Positions 54,989 to 64,000 of a stretch of DNA of 64,000 nucleotides are shown in pieces. Both the position numbers and the translations under genes were made by a program. Source of the DNA: Sporomusaceae bacterium (GTDB taxonomy: Bacteria > Bacillota > Negativicutes > UBA1444); contig JAHDPL010000044.1 of assembly GCA_018434355.1 (NCBI GenBank), positions 1 to 64,000 on the forward strand, written 5' to 3'. The notes under the pieces are model-generated. The model was not told the origin of the DNA. It worked only from the letters and a program-made list of their open reading frames with translations, and ran no database searches. Every line of letters starts with the position of its first letter. The stretch's first letter is position 1.

Positions 54989-56671
54989 GTGAATATACTG
55001 CAGCGCAAACTTGACGAACTTCGCCTGATTACGCGCGACCCGATTCTTGCCGCCACGATTTTGCTCGTGGCGGCTTCTCTGGTGTTATTCATCCTCTGGC
55101 CTCTCTATGAAGTGCTATGGGAGGGTTTCTTCAACGAGCAGGGCGAGTTCACGCTCAAATACTACCATGACTCTCTGGGCAAGACCGAAAACATCCGTAC
55201 TCTGGGCAATACGGTCTGGTTAGGCGTATTTGTCAGTGCCGTTTCGACTTTTGTCGGATTTCTGTTCGCCTATGCCGATGCGTTTCTCAAGATACGGTTC
55301 AAAGCCATTTTCAATACTTTGGCAATCCTGCCGATCATCTCGCCACCATTCGCCTTGTCGATGTCTTTCATCATGCTGTTCGGTCAACAGGGATTTGTCA
55401 CCCGCACCCTGCTCGGCCTTAAAGAAACCAATATTTATGGATTTGAAGGACTAGCAATCGTTCAGGTGCTGACCTTCTTTCCGGTTGCTTATCTGGTACT
55501 GGCCGGTCTGCTGCGCCAGATCGATCCGGCGATGGAAGAAGCGGCCCGTAATATGGGCGCCTCACGTGGTCATATTTTTCGGACGATCATTTTTCCCCTG
55601 GTACGTCCCGGTATAGCCAACGCATTCTTGCTGGTGTTCATCCAAAGCGTGGCCGACTTCGGCAATGCAATGGTAATCGGCGGCAACTATAACACCTTGG
55701 CGGCCCAGATTTACATGCAGGCCATGGGCAACTACGATATGAAGGGCGGCACCGCACTGGCGACCATACTGCTGAGCGTCTCCGTCCTGATGTTCGTGAT
55801 TCAAAAATATTGGGTCGGGGACAAATCGTATGTCACAGTAACCGGCAAACCTTCCCGCGAAAGAGAGTTGGTGGCGGATCCGCTACCTTTAATCTTGGTC
55901 GGCGTTCCCTGCCTGGCGGTCAGTCTGTTTATCCTCGTCCTGTATGCGCTAATCCCCTATGGTTCACTGGTGAACCTCTGGGGCATCGACTACACACCGA
56001 CACTCAAACACTACAAATATATCGTCGATCTTGGTCTGAAACCGATTCTGGACACTACCTGGCTGGCGCTTATTTCCATGCCGGTCACCGGCATTCTCGG
56101 CATGGTCATTGCGTTTCTGATCGTACGCAAGAAGTTCCTCGGCCGCGGACTAATCGAATTTTCATCTTTACTCTCGATGGCCATCCCCGGCACCGTCATC
56201 GGCGTCGGTTATGTGCTGGCTTACAACAAGGAGCCGCTCATCCTCACCGGCACCGCCACGATCATCGTTCTCTCCTTCGTCTTCCGCAGCATGCCGGTCG
56301 GGATACGCGCCGGCATCGCCTCCCTGCAGCAGGTCGACCCGGCAATTGAGGAAGCGGCGCAGGATCTGGGCGCCAGTTCGTTCAAAGTCTTCACTTCTGT
56401 CACGATTCCTTTAATCAAATCAGCTTTTTTCAGCGGTCTTGTCTACAGTTTTGTCCGCAGCATGACCGCCGTCAGCGCGGTGATCTTCCTGGTATCGGCC
56501 AGCTACAGTCTGCTGACCGTATCGATCATGTCGCAGGTTGACGGCGGAAAACTAGGAGTCGCCGCGGCGTATTCCACCGTCCTGATTCTGATCGTCCTTG
56601 TGGTCACAGGCATACTCAAACTGCTGCTCAACCGGATGGGTGTAAACATCTCGGACGTGCAGGGCGGCTAA
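54989..56671 (+). CDS. ABC importer permease, fused two-domain (system 2)
   Basis: 560 aa, about 12 membrane helices, two permease halves with loops EEAARNMGASRGHIFRTI and EEAAQDLGASSFKVFTSV. GTG at 54989 (or TTG at 54983) starts it; the ribosome site is poor and the gene begins only a few nt behind the binding-protein stop, so translation probably depends on coupling. Confidence 0.9.
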   Translation: MNILQRKLDELRLITRDPILAATILLVAASLVLFILWPLYEVLWEGFFNEQGEFTLKYYHDSLGKTENIRTLGNTVWLGVFVSAVSTFVGFLFAYADAFLKIRFKAIFNTLAILPIISPPFALSMSFIMLFGQQGFVTRTLLGLKETNIYGFEGLAIVQVLTFFPVAYLVLAGLLRQIDPAMEEAARNMGASRGHIFRTIIFPLVRPGIANAFLLVFIQSVADFGNAMVIGGNYNTLAAQIYMQAMGNYDMKGGTALATILLSVSVLMFVIQKYWVGDKSYVTVTGKPSRERELVADPLPLILVGVPCLAVSLFILVLYALIPYGSLVNLWGIDYTPTLKHYKYIVDLGLKPILDTTWLALISMPVTGILGMVIAFLIVRKKFLGRGLIEFSSLLSMAIPGTVIGVGYVLAYNKEPLILTGTATIIVLSFVFRSMPVGIRAGIASLQQVDPAIEEAAQDLGASSFKVFTSVTIPLIKSAFFSGLVYSFVRSMTAVSAVIFLVSASYSLLTVSIMSQVDGGKLGVAAAYSTVLILIVLVVTGILKLLLNRMGVNISDVQGG

Positions 56672-56685
56672 GGGAGGCAATCGGT

Positions 56686-57759
56686 TTGTCAGCATCCAAA
56701 AGCGTCAGCGTAAAAAACCTCAGCAAAATATTTGATGGTTCCGGCGGCAAAAAAGTAACGGCGGTCAACAACGTATCGTTGACCATCAACCCCGGAGAAT
56801 TCGTCACCCTGCTTGGCCCCTCCGGCTGTGGCAAGACAACGATCCTTCGGATGGTGGCAGGCTTTGAAACCCCTACTGCTGGCGATGTCCTGATCGGTGA
56901 TGAGCGGGTCAACACGCTCACGCCTGACCGGCGGGATACGGCAATGGTGTTCCAAAGTTACGCCCTGTTTCCTCATCTCAATGTATTTGAGAACATTGCG
57001 TATGGCCTCAAGATAAAGAAACTAAAGCCGGATGTCATCCGCGCCAAGGTCAAAGAAATTCTCGGCCTTGTCGATCTGCATGACCTGGAAACCCGTTCGC
57101 CCAATCAACTCTCCGGCGGACAGCAGCAACGGGTCGCTTTGGCCAGAGCGCTGGTCATGGAGCCTTCGGTGCTGCTGTTTGACGAACCGTTATCTAATCT
57201 GGACGCTAAACTACGCATCCACATGCGGCGGGAAATCCGCAAGATTCAGCACCAGTTCGGTATCACCAGCATCTATGTCACGCATGACCAAGCCGAAGCG
57301 ATGAGCATGTCCGACCGGATCATCGTGATGAACAAAGGCGTCGTCGAGCAAGTCGGCACGCCCCGCGAGATTTACGCCACGCCGGCCAGCCAGTTTGTCG
57401 CCGACTTTATCGGCACCGCCAATATCATTCCCAGCCAGGTGGTGGCTGTAAATAGTGAGCGTACTGAAGTATCGGCCCTGGGAACAAGTTTTCACGTGAA
57501 AACCTCCCTTTCGCTGCAGCCCGGCGACACTGTCAAATTGATCGTCCGCCCGGAAGCGATCACGCTTTCCTGCGACGCAGGAATTCCGGCCACCATCTCA
57601 TCCTCGGTGTTCATGGGGGCTTACCAGGATTATGTCATTTCTTCGCATGGCCAAAACCTGCTGCTGGTGGATGCCGATCCGGCCAATCACCAGACATTCG
57701 AAGCCGGCGAGCAGGTATTCCTGGTCATCGCACCGAACAAACTCCATATCGTAAAGTGA
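56686..57759 (+). CDS. ABC importer ATPase (system 2)
   Basis: 357 aa with Walker A GPSGCGKTT, VFQSYALFPH, LSGGQQQRVALARA, LLFDEPLSNLDA, THDQAEAMSM and a C-terminal TOBE domain (LIVRPEAITL). TTG start at 56686 with GGGAGG upstream. Close to the system 1 and 3 ATPases in sequence. Confidence 0.92.
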   Translation: MSASKSVSVKNLSKIFDGSGGKKVTAVNNVSLTINPGEFVTLLGPSGCGKTTILRMVAGFETPTAGDVLIGDERVNTLTPDRRDTAMVFQSYALFPHLNVFENIAYGLKIKKLKPDVIRAKVKEILGLVDLHDLETRSPNQLSGGQQQRVALARALVMEPSVLLFDEPLSNLDAKLRIHMRREIRKIQHQFGITSIYVTHDQAEAMSMSDRIIVMNKGVVEQVGTPREIYATPASQFVADFIGTANIIPSQVVAVNSERTEVSALGTSFHVKTSLSLQPGDTVKLIVRPEAITLSCDAGIPATISSSVFMGAYQDYVISSHGQNLLLVDADPANHQTFEAGEQVFLVIAPNKLHIVK

Positions 57760-57905
57760 ATCTCTGCTGTATCCGAACTGAATTAATTGCTCAGAATGCA
57801 TCCGTGGGACAGAGAAATGAGAGAAAATCCGGGATGTCCGTGTGGATGTATGTCCATATGGGCATCTCGGTTTGTTTTCACAAAGAGAGGGAGGGGTATC
57901 AAACA

Positions 57906-58961
57906 ATGAAAAAGAGGAAACTGGTGGTCTTTCTCATGGTCCTGGCAATGCTTGCCACACTCATCGCCGGCTGCGGCGGCACAGACAAAAAGCCCGCCGA
58001 AAAACCGGCAACTCCGGCCAAACCGGCTGGACCTTCCGGGAAACTGATGATTTACACATCGATGTTCCCGGATATCATCGAAGCGGTTAAACCTGAGTTG
58101 AAGAAAGCATTCCCCAACTTGGACGTGCAATGGTTTCAAGCGGGCTCCGAACAAGTCATGACCAAACTGGCCGGTGAAATCGAAGCCAAAAAAGTCCAGG
58201 CCGATGTGCTGATGGTCTCTGATCCGGGCTATTACATCACGCTTAAAGAAAAAAATTTGTTACTGAAATTTGACGCGCCGAATCGTCAGTTCGTCGACGC
58301 CAAGTACAAAGACAGCGAAGGATACTGGACCGGCGTCCGTTTAAGCTATATGTTGATGGCTTACAATACGACGAAGGTAAAACCGGAAGAAGCGCCGAAG
58401 TCATTCAAAGACTTACTTGATCCCAAATGGAACAACAAGCTGGCGATGGCCAATCCTCTGCTGTCCGGTTCGATCCTGACCGTCACCGCCGACTTGTCGC
58501 AACGCTATGGCTGGGATTATTTCAAAGCACTGAAAGCAAACGGGATGAAGATCGAAGGTGGCAACACGGCAGTGCAGAATAAGCTGGTTACCGGCGAATA
58601 TTTTGTCGGGATCATCGGCGAAGAGAATATCCTGAAAGTCTCCGCCAAGGGCGAACCGCTCAAGGTTGCCTACCCGACCGACGGCGCAGTCATTCTGCCC
58701 AGCCCGATCGCCATCTTTGCCAGCAGCCAGAACCCGGAAGCCGCCAAGGCAGTAACTGACTGGTGGTTGTCCAAAGAAGGCCAGCAGGCGATTGTCACCA
58801 AAGGATGGATGCATTCGGTCCGCAACGATGTGGCCCCACCCAAGGGCGCGCCGGACAAAGCGGTGATCACCAAGAATTCGCCGATGCTGGATTGGGCCAA
58901 GTTTGCCAAAGAAGCCGAAATCGTTAAGGAGACCTTCCGCAAAACAATGATGGAAAAATAA
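57906..58961 (+). CDS. ABC importer solute-binding lipoprotein without its own permease
   Basis: 351 aa: signal peptide, lipobox TLIAGC, Lys/Pro/Ala linker and a binding fold nearly parallel to the system 1 protein (LMIYTSMFPDII, FQAGSEQVMTKLAGE, AMANPLLSGSIL, DWWLSKEGQQ). It lies directly before another binding-protein gene, with no permease of its own, so it may feed the permease of system 1, 2 or 3. The ATG at 57906 has GGGAGGGG upstream; earlier in-frame starts lie in poorly coding sequence. Confidence 0.9.
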   Translation: MKKRKLVVFLMVLAMLATLIAGCGGTDKKPAEKPATPAKPAGPSGKLMIYTSMFPDIIEAVKPELKKAFPNLDVQWFQAGSEQVMTKLAGEIEAKKVQADVLMVSDPGYYITLKEKNLLLKFDAPNRQFVDAKYKDSEGYWTGVRLSYMLMAYNTTKVKPEEAPKSFKDLLDPKWNNKLAMANPLLSGSILTVTADLSQRYGWDYFKALKANGMKIEGGNTAVQNKLVTGEYFVGIIGEENILKVSAKGEPLKVAYPTDGAVILPSPIAIFASSQNPEAAKAVTDWWLSKEGQQAIVTKGWMHSVRNDVAPPKGAPDKAVITKNSPMLDWAKFAKEAEIVKETFRKTMMEK

Positions 58962-58980
58962 CAACAGGGAGGCAAAACTC

Positions 58981-60027
58981 ATGCAATCAAAACGTTCCTT
59001 CGTGCTCTTGTTCCTGGTGTTTTCACTGTCTTTGTTACTCGTAGGCTGCGGCGGCGGCGATAAAAAGCCCGACGCCAAACCGGCAGCTCCGGCAAAAACT
59101 GAAACGATCAATATTTACACCATCTGGCCGGAGAAGTACTCCTCGGCGGTGTTTGCCGCGTTTACCAAAGAAACCGGCGTCAAAGTCAATTTTCTGCGGT
59201 TTTCTTCCGGTGAAGCCCTAGCTCGTGTAGTTGCCGAGAAAGGCAACCCGCAGGTTGATGTCCTATTTGGCGGCCCAGCTGACACATTTGCCGCCGGTGT
59301 GGAAAAAGGAGTGTTTGAGCCCTACGCCCCCAAAGGGGCCGACAAAATACCGGCCAAGTTCAAAGACCCGCAGAACAACTGGGTCGGCGTGGCAGTCAAT
59401 CCGATCAGTTTCATGTTCAATAACAAAGTTCTCAAGCAAAAAAACCTGCCTGCCCCAACCTCCTGGGATGAACTGCTGAATCCGGCCTTTAAGAACGGCC
59501 TGCAGACGGCGGACGCCCGCACCTCAGGCACCGCCATTTCGCGAATTCTCAGCCTGACCTATACCATGGGCGAAGACAAAGCGTATGATTATCAAAAGAA
59601 ACTGCACCAGAACATCCAGATGTATACCAAGAGCGGCGCAGGCGGTGCCTTGCCGGTAGCCAACGGCCAAGCGGCCGGCGGCATTTTCTTCCTGGTGGAC
59701 ACGTTGGAAATCAAAGCGCAGGGGCATGACGTCGTAATCAGCTACCCCAAAGAAGGCGTTGCCTATGCGGTCGAAGCGATGGCGCTGATCAAGGGCGCCA
59801 AGCAACCGGCGCTGGCCAAGAAATTCCTTGACTGGGCCTCCACCGCCGATATGCAGAAACTGTATGAAACCAACAAGATCTTCTTCATCCCGACCAACCC
59901 GGATGTGAAAGTGCAGGATCCGGCTCTCGACATGAGCAAGGTCAAGCTTGTTGAAGTCGATATCCTGAAAGCAGGCAAAGACCGCCAGCGCCTAGTCGAC
60001 CGCTGGATCAATGAAGTAATCAAATGA
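58981..60027 (+). CDS. ABC importer solute-binding lipoprotein, AfuA-like (system 3)
   Basis: 348 aa: lipobox LLLVGC, linker, then INIYTIWPEKYSS, VDVLFGGPADTFAA, NNWVGVAVNPISFMFN and DARTSGTAIS. Related to the system 2 binding protein. GGGAGG precedes the ATG; the stop overlaps the permease ATG by 4 nt. Confidence 0.9.
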   Translation: MQSKRSFVLLFLVFSLSLLLVGCGGGDKKPDAKPAAPAKTETINIYTIWPEKYSSAVFAAFTKETGVKVNFLRFSSGEALARVVAEKGNPQVDVLFGGPADTFAAGVEKGVFEPYAPKGADKIPAKFKDPQNNWVGVAVNPISFMFNNKVLKQKNLPAPTSWDELLNPAFKNGLQTADARTSGTAISRILSLTYTMGEDKAYDYQKKLHQNIQMYTKSGAGGALPVANGQAAGGIFFLVDTLEIKAQGHDVVISYPKEGVAYAVEAMALIKGAKQPALAKKFLDWASTADMQKLYETNKIFFIPTNPDVKVQDPALDMSKVKLVEVDILKAGKDRQRLVDRWINEVIK

Positions 60028-61661
60028 AACGCGACCCTGCCCTAGTTTCTGCAATCGCAACCCTGTGGCTGGCGTTGGGGGTATTTGTCTTATACCCCTT
60101 CGCCCGCCTGTTGCAGGTCACTTTTTTTGCTGACGGCTATTTCAGCCTAGCCAGTCTGGAGCGCGTCTTTACCAACTGGTATGACCGGGCCGCAGTCTTC
60201 AACAGCCTGCAGCTGGCCTTCGCCGTTGCGCTGGCCGGTGTACTGCTGGGCTTTATCTTTGCGTTTGCCGTGACCCGAATGAATCTACCGAAACCGACCA
60301 AGTGGTTCCTAGGCGCCGTTCCAGTGTTGCCGCTGATTTCGCCGCCGTTTACCAGCAGCATTGCGATTACCCTGGCACTGGGCCCTAATGGAATGTTCTT
60401 CCGCTGGTTCGGCTTGCCGGAATTCACGATTTACGGTTTTTGGGGCACCTGGTTGTCAGAGACGCTGACCGTCTTTCCGGTGGCCTTTCTCACGCTATCT
60501 GCCGTACTCGCCGCGATCGACCCGAACCTGGAGGACGCCTCGCTCAGTCTGGGACGTTCCCGGCTTGGCACCTTCGCGTCTGTTACCCTGCCACTAACCA
60601 CGCCGGGTCTGGCCAATGCTTTTTTGTTGCTGTTCGCCAGCTCGCTGGCCGACTTTGCCACGCCACTGGTGCTTGCCGGGCATTCGTTTCCTGTCCTGCC
60701 AACCCAGGCCTATCTGCAGATCACCGGGTTGCACGACTTGCGCGGCGGTGCTTCATTGTCGTTCATCCTGCTGATTCCGGCGCTGATCGTGTATTTCCTG
60801 CAACGCTACTGGATCGGCGAAAAGAGTTATGTCACGATCAGCGGCAAATCAGGACCGCGCACCGGTATCCGCAGTTTGGGCCTCGCGCCGGAAGTCGGCG
60901 TGATGACAGTTTGCCTGCTTGTTTCGGTTTTCATTCTGTTTTTGTATGCGATCATCTTCCTCGGTTCGTTGGTCAAGGTCTGGGGGGTCGACTACCGTCC
61001 TACCTTCGAGCATTATGAGTACGTATTCAACCGGGGCATGAAAGCGATCAAGGACACGATCCTTATCGCGCTGGTCGCCACCCCGATTGGCGCGATTCTC
61101 GGCACCGCCTTCGGTTACATCACTTCGCGAATGCGGTTTCCAGGCCGGCGGTTCATGGAGTTCACCGCACTGCTGAACTATGCCCTGCCAGGCACGGTTG
61201 TCGGTATTTCCTATGTTATCGCATTCAATACCGGCCCGCTGGTACTGACCGGGACGATGGCGATCATTGTGGCCGCCTATGTGTTCCGTTATGATGCCAC
61301 CGGCATCCGCTCGACGGTTGCCTCGCTGCAGCAAATTGACCTGTCGCTGGAGGAAGCGTCGCTCTCGCTCGGCGAATCAGCCTTCGGCACATTTCGCAAG
61401 GTTACTCTACCGCTGATCATCCCTGCCGTGACCGCCGGCATGAAGTTTCTGTTCATCCGGGCGATGACGGCGATCAGCGCTACCATCTTCCTGATTTCGG
61501 TCCACTGGACCCTGCTCACCACCCGCATCCTCGAATGCATGACCGAACTTCAGTTTGCCCAGGCTTCGGCCTTTTCCGTCGTGCTGATCCTGATCGTATT
61601 TGCCGCCAGCGGCCTGATCTCACTGATGTTCCGTCTGGCATACCCGCGTTATTCCCGCTAA
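60024..61661 (+). CDS. ABC importer permease, fused two-domain (system 3)
   Basis: 545 aa, about 12 membrane helices, two permease halves (loops LEDASLSLGRSRLGTFAS and LEEASLSLGESAFGTFRK). Start codon overlaps the preceding stop, so translation is coupled. Differs from the 560-aa permeases 1 and 2 and pairs with the binding protein and ATPase on either side. Confidence 0.9.
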   Translation: MKRDPALVSAIATLWLALGVFVLYPFARLLQVTFFADGYFSLASLERVFTNWYDRAAVFNSLQLAFAVALAGVLLGFIFAFAVTRMNLPKPTKWFLGAVPVLPLISPPFTSSIAITLALGPNGMFFRWFGLPEFTIYGFWGTWLSETLTVFPVAFLTLSAVLAAIDPNLEDASLSLGRSRLGTFASVTLPLTTPGLANAFLLLFASSLADFATPLVLAGHSFPVLPTQAYLQITGLHDLRGGASLSFILLIPALIVYFLQRYWIGEKSYVTISGKSGPRTGIRSLGLAPEVGVMTVCLLVSVFILFLYAIIFLGSLVKVWGVDYRPTFEHYEYVFNRGMKAIKDTILIALVATPIGAILGTAFGYITSRMRFPGRRFMEFTALLNYALPGTVVGISYVIAFNTGPLVLTGTMAIIVAAYVFRYDATGIRSTVASLQQIDLSLEEASLSLGESAFGTFRKVTLPLIIPAVTAGMKFLFIRAMTAISATIFLISVHWTLLTTRILECMTELQFAQASAFSVVLILIVFAASGLISLMFRLAYPRYSR

Positions 61662-61673
61662 GGAGGCTAATTC

Positions 61674-62756
61674 ATGTCGGTTGGTATTTCTATCGAGCAT
61701 CTGACGAAAGTTTTCATCAAAGATAAGAACCAATTCCGGGCAGTCGATGATGTTCACCTGAGTGTCAGCAAAGGAGAACTGGTAACGTTTCTCGGCCCCT
61801 CCGGCTGCGGCAAAACCACCCTATTGCGGATGATCGCCGGCTTTGAAACGCCCACCGCAGGACGGATCCTGTTCGATGACCGCGATGTCACGGAAATCAT
61901 GGTCAACAAACGGGATATCGGTTTTGTGTTTCAGAATTACGCCCTGTTTCCCCACATGACGATTTTCGACAATGTTGCTTATGGACCGCGGGCCCGCAAA
62001 CTCTCGGAAACAACCATCCGGCAGAAAGTCAGCGACAGCCTGGCTCTCGTCGGACTACCCAATGTTGCCGCCCGTTATCCCAATCAACTTTCCGGCGGCG
62101 AGCAGCAGCGGATTGCACTGGCCCGGGTACTGGCGATGGAACCGCAGGTTCTGCTGATGGACGAGCCGTTGTCGAATCTGGATGCCAAGCTGCGGATCCA
62201 GATGCGGATCGAGATCCGTCGGATTCAAAAACAGCTCGGCCTGACCTGCCTGTATGTGACCCACGACCAAAAAGAAGCCCTGACACTTGCCGACCGGATC
62301 GTCGTAATGAATAAAGGCCGTGTGGAGCAGGTGGATAGTCCGTTCGGGCTATATGCCAACCCGGCCACTTTATTTGTGGCGGACTTTATCGGACAGGCCA
62401 ACGTGCTGAAGGGAATCGTCCGCGACGCAACGGAAAAATCTGTAACGGTTGACTTGTTTGAGAAACCCTATACCGTCCGCGCTTTGCCGCATAGTCGCTA
62501 CCAACCCGGCAACCTGGTTTCACTGGTCGTGCGACCGGAAAGTCTACGCTTGGGCCCGGTCGGCGGCAACAGCATGGCCGGTTGTGTCCAGCTGCGCACC
62601 TTTGTCGGTGATCGACTGGAATATGAAGTCACTTTGCCGGACGGCCGGATGATCCATGTGGAAGAACCCTACATGACCAATACCCCGGTCTGGAACGAAG
62701 GCGACCAGGTCGGCGTCATCGTCTCGGCGCCTGATATCGTAGCCTTAGCGGACTGA
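61674..62756 (+). CDS. ABC importer ATPase (system 3)
   Basis: 360 aa: GPSGCGKTT, VFQNYALFPH, LSGGEQQRIALARV, LLMDEPLSNLDA, THDQKEALTLADR and a TOBE domain (LVVRPESLRL). AAGGAGG precedes the ATG, 12 nt after the permease stop. Completes importer system 3; deoC follows after 38 nt. Confidence 0.92.
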   Translation: MSVGISIEHLTKVFIKDKNQFRAVDDVHLSVSKGELVTFLGPSGCGKTTLLRMIAGFETPTAGRILFDDRDVTEIMVNKRDIGFVFQNYALFPHMTIFDNVAYGPRARKLSETTIRQKVSDSLALVGLPNVAARYPNQLSGGEQQRIALARVLAMEPQVLLMDEPLSNLDAKLRIQMRIEIRRIQKQLGLTCLYVTHDQKEALTLADRIVVMNKGRVEQVDSPFGLYANPATLFVADFIGQANVLKGIVRDATEKSVTVDLFEKPYTVRALPHSRYQPGNLVSLVVRPESLRLGPVGGNSMAGCVQLRTFVGDRLEYEVTLPDGRMIHVEEPYMTNTPVWNEGDQVGVIVSAPDIVALAD

Positions 62757-62794
62757 ACAGGCGCAACCGCCTGATTGAAGGAGGAATCCCGTAA

Positions 62795-63463
62795 ATGACC
62801 CGTAATGAGTTTGTCCAGACTTTTGATTACTCGATTTTGAAACCCACAGCCACCGCCAAAGACATCCTGGTTGGTTGCGAAGTCGCCAAAAAACACGGCT
62901 TCAAATTGCTGATGGTCCAGCCCTGTCATCTGGAACTGGCGGCTATCACGCTGAAAGGCAGTGGCGTGTTGACCGGCGCCGTTCTCGGCTTTCCCCACGG
63001 CACGGATTTGACCGAAGTAAAAGCTTTTTCCGCCGCCCGGCTGCGCGCGCTCGGCGCTGACGAACTCGACATGGTGCTTGATCTCGGCTCGTTCAAGGCC
63101 GGCGACCATGCGAAAGTGATCGCCGATATCGCCGCCGTTGTGAAGGCGGCGGATGGCGCACCGGTCAAGGTCATCCTGGAAACCTGCGAGTTGTCGACTG
63201 ATGAAGTCGTTACTGCCTGCAAATTGGTGCAGCAAGCCGGCGCACATTTCGTCAAAACTTCGACCGGCTTTGCCAGCAAAGGGGCCGATGCTGCGCATAT
63301 CAAGCTGATGCGCGATACGGTCGGGCCGGTCATGGGAGTCAAAGCCTCCGGCGGCATCCGGACTCTCGACCAAGCCCTGGCTATGCTGGAAGCAGGCGCC
63401 AATCGCATCGGCGTCAGCGCTGGCGAAGAATTGCTGCGTGAATGGGATGCCCGTTTTGCCTAA
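62795..63463 (+). CDS. deoC: Deoxyribose-phosphate aldolase
   Basis: Splits 2-deoxy-D-ribose 5-phosphate to glyceraldehyde 3-phosphate and acetaldehyde. TIM barrel of 222 aa; the Schiff-base lysine is in HFVKTSTGFASKG and the second catalytic lysine in VKASGGIRT; ELDMVLDLGSFKAG is also conserved. The usual deoR, deoB or deoD partners are absent; instead it follows an importer and precedes a secreted phosphatase, suggesting use of imported (deoxy)sugar phosphates. AAGGAGG precedes the ATG. Confidence 0.93.
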   Translation: MTRNEFVQTFDYSILKPTATAKDILVGCEVAKKHGFKLLMVQPCHLELAAITLKGSGVLTGAVLGFPHGTDLTEVKAFSAARLRALGADELDMVLDLGSFKAGDHAKVIADIAAVVKAADGAPVKVILETCELSTDEVVTACKLVQQAGAHFVKTSTGFASKGADAAHIKLMRDTVGPVMGVKASGGIRTLDQALAMLEAGANRIGVSAGEELLREWDARFA

Positions 63464-63493
63464 GTAGTATACGAGAGAAGTGAGGTGTGACTG

Positions 63494-64000
63494 ATGCAAT
63501 CATCCCCTCGTGCAAACAACCGATTCTGGCTGATTCTGCTCGTTTGCTCGCTCCTGATTGCGACGTTGCCGCAGCCGGTTAACGCCGCTCCCGCCAAAAA
63601 TGTCATCCTGTTGATGACGGACGGCACCTCAGCGACCCATATCACACTGACCCGCTGGTACAAAGGCGCTCCGCTTGCTCTCGACAGCATTCTTGTCGGC
63701 GGTTTGCGGACGTATAGCGCAGAATCGATCATCACCGATTCCGCGCCAGCGGCTACCGCGTTTGCCACCGGTCATAAATCCAACAGCAAATTTATTGGGG
63801 TGTTGCCGGAAAAAACAACCGTGCCTGGCGTTAGCGCGCCGGCAGCCGGCGATGAAATCAAACCGATCGCCACAGTCTTGGAAGGAGCCCGCTTGATGGG
63901 CAAGTCAGTCGGTCTGGTCGCCACCTCGCAGGTGCAACATGCCAGCCCGGCCGGATTTTCCGCCCATACACCGTTCCGTGACCGCTATGAACTGATTGCC
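63494..64000 (+). CDS. Secreted alkaline phosphatase, N-terminal part (cut by window end)
   Basis: The first 169 codons are in the window. A signal peptide (FWLILLVCSLLIATLPQP, cut near VNAAPA) is followed by NVILLMTDGTSATH, the metal-binding aspartate region, and TDSAPAATAFATGHK with the nucleophilic serine of alkaline phosphatases. It would release phosphate from esters outside the cytoplasm. GAGGTG is upstream of the ATG. Downstream sequence is needed for the remaining metal ligands. Confidence 0.9.
   Translation, partial: MQSSPRANNRFWLILLVCSLLIATLPQPVNAAPAKNVILLMTDGTSATHITLTRWYKGAPLALDSILVGGLRTYSAESIITDSAPAATAFATGHKSNSKFIGVLPEKTTVPGVSAPAAGDEIKPIATVLEGARLMGKSVGLVATSQVQHASPAGFSAHTPFRDRYELIA

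Noticed and set aside
47449-62756. Ferric-iron transport operons
   Set aside because: The family name suggests iron, but no iron-linked genes or evident Fur-like palindromes are seen, and the neighbours are phosphatases, PhoU and DeoC. Iron is not excluded, only not favoured.

Overview
The window looks like a chromosomal segment of a spore-forming, probably diderm member of the Firmicutes; a Negativicutes/Sporomusa-like organism is my inference. The evidence is the B. subtilis-like order tadA - tRNA - SRP RNA - dnaX - ebfC - recR - bofA (BofA implies sporulation), a leucine T-box leader, strong Shine-Dalgarno sequences with frequent TTG/GTG starts, a complete C5 tetrapyrrole pathway, TRAP and Fbp/Afu-type transporters, and a CsgG-like secreted protein. 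No rRNA, CRISPR array, phage or insertion sequence was seen.

Layout. 0.15-1.3 kb: a cysteine-desulfurase-family enzyme. 1.4-9.7 kb (minus): one overlapping operon reading LCP cell-wall ligase, precorrin-2 dehydrogenase, hemA, hemC, cobA-hemD, hemB, hemL. 9.8-11.4 kb: orphan ECF-type ATPase, CoA-type Nudix hydrolase, CopZ. 11.5-15.7 kb: bofA, recR, ebfC, dnaX, SRP RNA, two tRNA-Ser, tadA, two tRNA-Arg. 15.8-22.4 kb: small unknown, Ppx with an HD domain, dinB with an M20 peptidase, and a DUF4392/DUF1445 pair that matches the two halves of D-glutamate cyclase. 22.6-27.7 kb: chemoreceptor, two tRNA-Ser, Tat-exported polysaccharide deacetylase, a 40-aa protein, cca.

27.8-38.7 kb is the most unusual part: a Ser/Thr phospho-signalling island. 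It holds two membrane kinases with N-terminal zinc ribbons (one with nine periplasmic MORN repeats), two PP2C phosphatases, a soluble zinc-ribbon/FHA protein, a periplasmic trypsin-like protease with a cytoplasmic FHA domain, a periplasmic vWA protein with a cytoplasmic FHA-like domain, a CsgG-like protein and a small secreted protein. No type VI secretion gene is present.

38.9-47.4 kb: a Leu T-box governs leuACDB and, without any visible break, a PEP-mutase/isocitrate-lyase-family lyase and a full TRAP transporter. 47.4-64 kb: three Fbp/Afu-type ABC importers with four binding proteins, accompanied by a HAD phosphatase, MgtC, PhoU, DeoC and (cut by the window end) a secreted alkaline phosphatase. 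This gene company suggests uptake and breakdown of organophosphates rather than ferric iron; the substrate is not established by sequence.
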